Shown: positions 57,216-64,000 of the stretch, piece after piece
How positions within the stretch are numbered: the first letter of the stretch is position 1
Layout of the letters: the number at the start of each line of letters is the position of its first letter
Origin: Episyrphus balteatus
Taxonomy: Eukaryota > Arthropoda > Insecta > Diptera > Syrphidae
Length of the DNA: 64,000 nucleotides
Direction: 5' to 3'
Assembly (NCBI RefSeq): GCF_945859705.1
Contig: NC_079134.1
Location: 42,524,402 to 42,588,401, forward strand
Notes under the pieces: generated by a model
What the model saw: the letters and a program-made list of their open reading frames with translations, nothing else
Told to the model about the DNA's origin: nothing
Databases searched by the model: none
Translations under genes and position numbers: made by a program

Positions 57216-59026
57216 TATAATTGAAGCGTTTGGATGAAGAAGGGGGTAAGTGACATTTTTTCGATTTTCGGTTTTTTCTGAAAAATAAGGATGCCTTGCG
57301 AAAACTTAAATTTCCGTCTAATCTACGTCACGCTACGATTAGTATTTTCTAATTTAGCGCTTTCATTTTTGGTATAAAGGGGTTACTTACAACTAAAAAT
57401 CGTATAATATGAGTGGAAGAATGGGGTAACAGCACTTAACTCCTTTTTGGGTGAAATAAAAAAACCAAGACTTTTTCGTCCGAGAAAAAAATCGCATAAT
57501 ATGAGTGGAAGAATGGGGTAATAGCACTTAACTCCTTTTTGGGTGAAAAAAAAATTAAAGGAACAAATGATGTTCATACCAAGGGAACACCACTGGTTTT
57601 ATGAAAAAGCTTTATCTGAACCATGCGAACAGAAAACAACTATTCAAAATAAAAAGAAAAAAATGAATTTTGTTACTTAACCCCTTTGTATTCTTAAAAA
57701 TTCAAAATACTTATATCTAAGCTTTTTTGCAAGAAAGAGTTAACTGCTCTTTTTCTGAAAAAAATTGTTTTTTTAAATATACCGAGCTACTGTTTTGAAA
57801 TAAAAGTAACATTGCTAAAAAGCTATTATTTTTCTTGTTTTATTAGTTTATTCAATTTTATTAAAGGCTTAACTACATTCACTTTTTGATTTCAAAAAGT
57901 GAAAAAGTGAAAAATACACACATACTACTAGCGACATCTTCATACGAAAATGAGTATCAAAATTGTGTTTAAAACTTTAAGATTATCTGTCATTTGTGAA
58001 AAAAAAAATTGTGCAGTTATTTGTTTTTGTCTTGTGAGTTGTGAGTACTAACAATTTTTGTTTCATTTCTTAAGATTTCATTATTTTTATTTTATAATTT
58101 CTTTTAAATATGTGGTTATAAAGAAACTTCATCATTCAACTGTGTGCATTCATTTTCGTTGTTCATCTAGCTCATCGCCGCCCGCTGGGAAAGAAAACAA
58201 CAACCAAACCAAAGAGTCCCCGCTTTTCCGAGAAGCATCACGACATGGTGTTTTCCAACTTTAATAGGATTTTGTTATTGCGCTCTTCATGCAAACATAA
58301 ATATTGGAAATAAACACCATGTGCTGGGTGATGGTGTGGTCCAGTATGATAGGCTTTAAGGATAGATTCTATTATTTGAGTAGGAGATTGTAATTGGTGG
58401 TGATGTTGCGGTGCCCGAGAATTTTCTTTTTGGAGGTTACCATCGAGCTTTATACCGTCTTCTCAGTCGGTGGAAAAGCAACGAAACAAAAAAGAAAGTA
58501 AAGTGAAATGAGCAATTATTATGTGTCCTTTTTTGGCCAAAGAAAAATTTTAAATTAAAAACATGAGTTTTGGGTTTCATTTATTGTACTATACCGATTG
58601 TATCAAGTTATGTTGCAAGGCAATTTGTTTGGAGTTTATAAATTTTTGCTGAACATTTTTTTGTTTACAAAAAATCATCTGTCAAAAAAAGGCATGTTCA
58701 TTGAAAATTATCCTTTGCAACTCCATCTAGCAATCATGTTCTTAAGTTGTTGGTTTGCATGTGTTGGTGTTTTCAAAAAGTGAAAAAGTAAAAGTTAAAA
58801 ATGTTTTAACTTTCACTTTTGTTTTTCTGAGATGAAAGATAGAATTTTGCAGTGTGTTGGTGAAAGACAAAACATTTTTTCACTTTTGTACTTTTTGAAG
58901 TTGAATGTAGTTAAGCCTTAAGATTGGAATACGAAAAAAGTTCTCAACAAAAAACTTTAAGTCCTTATATCTCGAAATGTTGCAAATGTCACTTACCCCC
59001 TTCTTCATCCAAACGCTTCAATTATA
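57216..59026. mobile_element. 1.8-kb TIR element (TAATTGAAGCGTTTGGATGA)
   Basis: TATAATTGAAGCGTTTGGAT and GAAGAAGGGGGTAAGTGACA on the left have exact complements on the right (TGTCACTTACCCCCTTC, ATCCAAACGCTTCAATTATA), at least 40 bp. Left-arm interior contains a local duplication (ATAATATGAGTGGAAGAATG twice, at about 57404 and 57495). The middle is occupied by a second element (57865-58918). No transposase is seen. Confidence 0.8.
57865..58918. mobile_element. Nested 1.05-kb element, AGGCTTAACTACATTCA ends, TAA duplication
   Basis: AGGCTTAACTACATTCA and TGAATGTAGTTAAGCCT are inverted ends, with CTTTTTGA..TCAAAAAGT inside. TAA flanks both (57862-57864 and 58919-58921). A 3-bp TAA duplication suits the PIF/Harbinger group. 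The interior (about 58000-58440) is less AT-rich and looks like captured sequence: a 68-codon frame ends SSSSPPAGKENNNQTKESP, followed by an AATAAA at about 58307. Its origin is not recognised. Confidence 0.7.
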
Positions 59027-59079
59027 AACCCGCCATTTTGATGACGTCACATTTATTATAAATCGAATGTGAACACCGC

Positions 59080-59315
59080 ATTAAATTTAGTACGCGGATC
59101 GATCTAAATTTTAGCTCCCATACAAAATCAACACAAAAATTTACCAGAGCTAAATTTGTTTTAAGAATTTCAGTCGAGTTTTGCGCAGATCTAGATAGCA
59201 AATCGCAAATTAATTTCCAACTACACATTTTAACCTGCCACAATTTAGCTGTTTAAAAATAAGCCAAGAAAAACAGAGACAAAAATATATGCGTGATCCG
59301 CGTACTAGACTTTAA
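59080..59315. mobile_element. MITE of the AGTACGCAGATC family upstream of UTP23
   Basis: ATTAAATTTAGTACGCGGAT and ATCCGCGTACTAGACTTTAA are inverted ends. CTAAATTTTAG..CCCATACAAA matches the copy at 34985. It lies about 240 bp before the UTP23 start codon, so it may affect that promoter. Confidence 0.7.
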
Positions 59316-59555
59316 TGTTTAGTTCAAATCTTGACCACTGGTAGTGCATTTCAAACTTTTCGATCTCCATTTTATTATTAGTTACTGGCAGCACTGATTT
59401 TATTACTTTTACGTTACGTATAGTCGGATTTGCTTACGTTTGTCAAAATCTCGTAGCGTGCACATGCTGATGGTCGTGTTTACAAAAAAATAAAATTGTA
59501 TTTTCTTTTTGTTATTTCAAATGATTTTTTCCCAAAAGTTTAATACAATTCGAAA

Positions 59556-59944
59556 ATGAAAATAAACAGATTCAAAAAGTCGCAAAAGATTTTATCTTTT
59601 TTCACAACAAATTTCCAGTATCACGAACCATATCAAGTTTTAATTGATGCAACATTTTGTCAAGCTGCTCTACAGGTAGGCAACTCTCTTTATTTATTTA
59701 TTTTAATTGTATATCAATTATTTAATTTGTCTATTGTTTAAAGAACAAAGTAATAATAGAAGAACAACTAAAGAAATACTTTCAATCTGAATTAAAACTT
59801 CTTACAACACAATGTGTTATTTTGGAAGCTGAAAGTCTTGGTGGTCCTTTGACTGGCGCCACAATGATTGTAAAGAGATTCTATGTGCATAAATGCGGAC
59901 ACGAAGGGAAACCTATTTCAGCATCTGAATGCATTAAATCAATG
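59556..59944 (+). CDS. UTP23: rRNA-processing protein UTP23, first two exons (gene runs off the window)
   Basis: The exons are 59556-59675 and 59744-59944, phase 0, encoding the first 107 residues. MKINRFKKSQKILSFFTTNF and the following EPYQVLIDATFCQAAL match the UTP23 N-terminus (MKI.R.K...K.L.FF..NF, EPYQ.L.D.TFCQAAL). A zinc-binding set is visible: Cys in TTQC, Cys and His in HKCGH, Cys in SASEC, as in the family. UTP23 is a PIN-fold member of the FCF1/UTP23 group in the small-subunit processome, needed for early 18S rRNA cleavage. The second exon ends SM|GTAAGT. The expected continuation (a NP.H(Y/F).VATQD-like block) is not found in the remaining 4 kb, so intron 2 is at least that long. 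Confidence 0.93.
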
Positions 59945-60297
59945 GTAAGTCAAAATCTTACAAGTAGTGGAATGCCGTAGTAAAGTATAAAATTTGTAAA
60001 ATCTCAGAATCCAGGGAAAGTCAATGAATCTGCATTATTAAAAGCTGAAAGAAAAAAAATTTAAAAAAATTGACCACTCTCGATTAACAACCGTTTATTG
60101 AAAAATAAGGAGGTACAACAGAGTCATTTCGTATGAAAACGTTCAATCGGAATTGCTGTCTCATTTTAGTTTTTGGTCAAACTTTGTGAGGATGCATTCT
60201 AGGACTGTAAGGAAATAAATCCATGGTGATTTAATTTCAAGTTGCGTCGTTTCCCTGCTATGTTATTATAGTTTTGCTTTTGAAAACTTTTCTATTA

Positions 60298-60380
60298 TAC
60301 AGGGTGTCCCAAAAGTAATGGATCAAACAAATATGCTGATAGGAAAACTTTAGGCTCTCAGAATTTGGTAACTTGTTCAT
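60298..60380 (+). repeat. TACAGGGTGTCCCAAAAGTA dispersed repeat, copy 2
   Basis: It matches the copy at 55368 through ATGGATCAAAC and GGCTCTCAGAATTTGG. It lies in UTP23 intron 2. Confidence 0.75.
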
Positions 60381-61654
60381 CCCAAATCCTTACGGTTTTC
60401 GATTTAATGCAGTTTTGGTGAAATTTCGAAAAATCCCAACTTTGCAACAGTATTTTGCTTCCTCCGCTCATAATTGATTTTTGTTTTTTTACAATTCTTT
60501 CACTAAAACATTGGCTAATAAATGAGAACCATTTATTTATCAAAATATTTTTAATTTCATACGCCATTTCGCTTCAAATTAAAGATATTACAATTTCAAA
60601 CTAAAGATATTACAATTTCGTTCTAATTTCAACTTTGGAAACTTTTATACATTTTTGAAAACTGCAATAACACGGCAAGTTTTTAAAATAATAAACCTGT
60701 ATCACACCATACAAATTTTTTTCAGGATGTTGCTCTGAAATAAAAGCAAGAAATTGAGGATTCATAAAGTTAAAATTGCTCAAAAACGGCTCCAACGATT
60801 TTGTTTAAAAATTCAAGTGTTAGTTTGATGAAATTTTTTTTTTTTAATCATTATTAACGGTACCTGCCATAGAACTGTTTTTTTTTTTTTTCAAATCCGA
60901 TTATCTGCTTATTGCTTATTCGATTTCAACGAAACTTTTTGTGAAGAAGTGTTTATATAATTTTAATATAAACCAAAAATAAAATTTTCAAAAAAATAAT
61001 TTTTGGATTTAAAAAAAAATTTTTTTTGAAAAAAAGTCTCTTTATAATTACACTGTTTTTGAGTTTTGAATACAATATTTGAAAATTCTATATCAATTTC
61101 ATATACGTTTTCTCTATTAAATATGAAACATAAAAAAGTTCTACCGACATGAAAAAGTAGAAGCCAAATTCGCACCCGTGTGCCTATGACGTCACAAAAA
61201 AGAGGTGTGCCTACAGAGGATTAATATATCAATCAAAACTGCATACTTGTTTTATAGGGCAATTTGATTTCAGGTTTTATTTTTTTTTTTTTTTTAACGA
61301 ATTTTATTTTTTTTTGTACCTATGTATATAGTAGGTACCTACATTTTCCAAATTTCTATATAAAGTCTTAAAAATTTAAGCAACTTTAACTATAAGAGCA
61401 AGTTCGTGCGACCCAGTCGTGCATTTTATTTTTTCATTGGAATTCATTTAAGGAAAAAGCAGCTACTGTAAGTCGACTGCAGATCGAATTTTTGGTTCAT
61501 TGGAATTCGACATTACAGATTTTTTTTGGTTTTTGACTGACTGCAGAACTTCGGATATTAATTATGTGTAGGTACGTGGCTGATACATACCAAATATTAA
61601 ACACCTATATGTATTATTAAATAAAATTTAAATTAACGCGATAGTTGTACTCCT
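60381..61654. other. UTP23 intron sequence without a recognised gene
   Basis: AAAACGGCTCCAACGATTTT at about 60783 echoes the complement of the array motif at 55.6 kb (ATCGTTAGAGCCGTT) and a similar AACGGCTCTAACGATTTT at about 47444. No coding sequence or clear palindrome is seen. Confidence 0.35.
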
Positions 61655-63178
61655 AATGTAGTAGAGTAACTAAAGAAAATTATTAGGGAACCCGGCCGAA
61701 CAGCTTTGATTTTGACGATTTTTTTTTTCAAACGTAGGTAATTAAAAATACTTTAAAGTCTATAGATTAAAAATTGCCGGTGTTGCCGTATTGTTTTTTA
61801 AAATTAAAATTAAATTTTTTTTAACAAAACCATTTTTTTTGCTTAAATTTCATAAAACAAATGATAGCAAAAGATTCTCTAGGTAATTTAAGGAAAATAT
61901 ATAAAAGGCAGTAAGGGACAATCTTCCATCGTTTAAGCGATAAATGCAATTTTGTAACATTCTGACCTCAAACACAAAAAAAATATTTTGAAAACAACGG
62001 CAACACCTACAATATTTTAAAATACATTTTTAAAAAGCCAGAAGCTCATTCTTATCTCTTAAATTTAAATCCACTAAATTTAATCAAGACTTTTTGAAAA
62101 AATGGTCCTCAAACTCAAAATTAAAAAAAAAATGTTATTAGAAAAATTTAAAATGACTTTTTTCCAAACTTTTTCTAATAAAATATAAATTTAAAAAAAA
62201 AAATTTTTGCCCGTAAATATTATCAGTTGAATTTCGAAGCAAAAAAGGTCAAATATATCGCACTTTTGAAAAAAAAAAATGAAAAATTACTTCAATTTCA
62301 ATGGTTTTTTTTTATTAAAACTGAATTTTTGCATTGAAATAATTAATTTTCTCAAAGACTGTGGTAAATAGGAACTTTAAATTTTTGCTATTTAAATTTC
62401 AACAGTAAGGGTTATTAAATGAATAAAAAATAATTTTATGTTTAGATGTTGAACTTTAAAAAAAAAATAAGTTACATTTTTTTTCAAAACTTTTATTAAA
62501 AAAAGTTCTTCGAAAATGAAATACTTTTTAATTTTTTTCATAAACCGTAATACATATTGACATTTCCTTTTATAATTTGAAATCATAATAAATGCGGCCA
62601 AAAAAATTTGAAAATAAATGCATTTTATATTACGACCGAGTTTAAAAAACGACATGTTAAAATTTTTTCAATAATTTTTTTTTTTCAAAAATCTGAGTTC
62701 AATTACCATTCTTTCAAAAGCCGTTCATTCAATTAACTTAATTTTAATTTTACATATATGACTAAGCTTCTAGCTTTTAAAAAATGTATATTTGAATATT
62801 GTAGATGTTGCCGTTGTGTTCAAATATTTTTGTTTATGTTTGAAGTCAATTAATAAGAAAATTGCATCTATCGCTTGGACTATGGAAGATTGTCTCTCAC
62901 TCCCACATATTTTTTTTCCTTGAATTTCCTAGACAATCTTTTGGCATCAATTAATTTATGAAATTTAAGAAAAATTTTTGAAAAAAATTTGTTTTTGTTC
63001 ACAAAAATCTTTAATTAAATTTAAAAAATTAAAACGGCAACACCGGTAATTTTTAATCTATAGACTTTAAAGTATTTTTAATTATCGACGTTTGAAAAAA
63101 AAGATCATCAAAATCTAAGCTGTTCGGCCGGGTTCCCTAATATTGCCAATTTTTGAGCTTTAGTTACTCCACTAATGC
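61655..63178. mobile_element. 1.5-kb foldback element (AGTAGAGTAACTAAAG / GGGAACCCGGCCGAACAGCT)
   Basis: GTAGAGTAACTAAAG and GGGAACCCGGCCGAACAGCT on the left mirror AGCTGTTCGGCCGGGTTCCC and CTTTAGTTACTCCACT on the right. TTTAAAGTCTATAGATTAAA and GGTGTTGCCGT also pair deeper in. Similarity decays toward the centre. The element lies in UTP23 intron 2. Outer ends and target duplication are approximate. Confidence 0.78.
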
Positions 63179-63304
63179 ATAAGTTTTAAGATCAAAGTTT
63201 TAAGCTCTTGAAAAAAAAAGTTTTTATCCTATGATTTCTGACGGTTTGACTAATGATAAAAATATGATACTTACAGCGTATTTACTATTGGTCCTGAGAA
63301 TAAA

Positions 63305-63715
63305 AATTTTGTTATTTGCATATCTTCCAAGTTTACCGCTTGTTTAAAAAGTACCAAAAACACTGAAAAGCCAAGACAAACCCCTATTTAATGCTATGAT
63401 TTTCTATAATTGACTTGAAATAGAAACGTTAAATTCACATATTTAGCTCTAATGCTTTGTTTTGTGTACTGTGCTAATGCTTAGCTTTAAATCCTGTTTT
63501 GTTATTCACATATCTTTTTAGTCTAAGGCTTGTTTAAAAAAAAAAACATAAAACGCCAAAAACACTAAAAAGCCCAATAAAACCCTATTTAAAGCTATGA
63601 TTTCTCTATGTTTGGCTTAGCTATAAATCTTGAAATTTTCGTTCTTGTATTCACATATCTTTTAAGCCTACAGCTTTGTTTAAAAAACAACTAAAACACC
63701 AAAAACTTTTAAAAA
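63305..63715 (+). repeat. Three degenerate direct repeats
   Basis: Copies begin near 63309, 63498 and 63644 with TTGTTATT(T/C)(G)CACATATCTT, then CTTGTTTAAAAA, then CCAAAAACACT(G/A)AAAA and AACCCTATTTAA..GCTATGATTT. Spacing is uneven (about 190 and 146 bp). Confidence 0.6.
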
Positions 63716-63879
63716 ACGGAAGGTATCTACCTAGTTCTTGATGAATTCTTGGATATAAATCAATTTTATTTATAAAAACACCATTCTGTAATAGTAAAAA
63801 CTTTTTTTATAAGCTTTTTCTTATTAAAAACCTGTTTCAAAGACCTTAAAAGAAGGAAAACAGTTGTTTTAGAAATCGA

Positions 63880-64000
63880 AACGATTTGTATTTAAATAAT
63901 TTTCTTAACATTATAGCATAACCTCAAAAGTAGCCAAACATTTTTTGTTTTAATTTTCTAACGAAAACATTTTGAAAAGTATAGTTGTCTCGGCAACAAC
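63880..64000. mobile_element. Truncated CACTGGTcAAC-family foldback cut by the window edge
   Basis: ATAGCATAACCTCAAAAGTA and TTTTCTAACG followed by GAAAAGTATA and TCTCGGCAACAA follow the right-arm order of the 9221-9863 and 5747-6698 elements with deletions. The terminal CAGTG would lie just beyond position 64000. Confidence 0.5.

Overview
The window is a piece of an AT-rich, intron-containing, transposon-laden animal genome, most probably a fly (Diptera, Brachycera). The evidence is the protein content: fly-type Diaphanous, DHX36-like helicase and GNL1-type GTPase, mostly short GT-AG introns of 60-70 bp, and the gene order. From memory, the Drosophila genes dia, CG9323 (DHX36-like) and CG9320 (Ns4, GNL1-like) also lie together, so this looks like conserved microsynteny. 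The species cannot be told from the sequence alone.

Layout. 1-6.8 kb: no host gene; a tRNA-Lys primer-binding site of a decayed LTR element and nested foldback elements in a block rich in an AATTCTG motif. 7.0-7.85 kb: a small two-exon gene (+) encoding a divergent linker-histone (H15) protein, the most novel gene here. 8-15.3 kb: foldback elements and a tandem array of about 285-bp units. 15.96-23.29 kb: diaphanous (-), two coding exons, 1085 aa. 23.3-29.9 kb: divergent spacer full of MITEs. 29.89-46.03 kb: DHX36-like DEAH helicase (+), 12 coding exons, 937 aa, with large introns expanded by repeats, an antisense spermine-oxidase-like exon fragment and a 1.1-kb near-perfect hairpin. 46.17-54.58 kb: GNL1-type circularly permuted GTPase (-), 7 coding exons, 565 aa, tail-to-tail with the helicase. 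55-59.3 kb: a tandem-array element and nested TIR elements. 59.56-59.94 kb: the first two exons of UTP23 (+), which continues past the window. 60-64 kb: further foldbacks.

What the genes do. Diaphanous is a Rho-regulated formin that nucleates actin. DHX36 unwinds G-quadruplexes. GNL1 and UTP23 belong to families tied to ribosome biogenesis. No operon-like logic links them; the neighbourhood is simply conserved.

The non-genic part is dominated by non-autonomous DNA elements with very long inverted repeats (arms up to about 740 bp), several with readable target-site duplications (TA, TTA, TAT, TAA, CAG, TCGC, CATCG), and by elements made of a small stem-loop head followed by a tandem array. 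Exon limits were read by eye from splice signals and reading-frame continuity; every total is an exact multiple of three.
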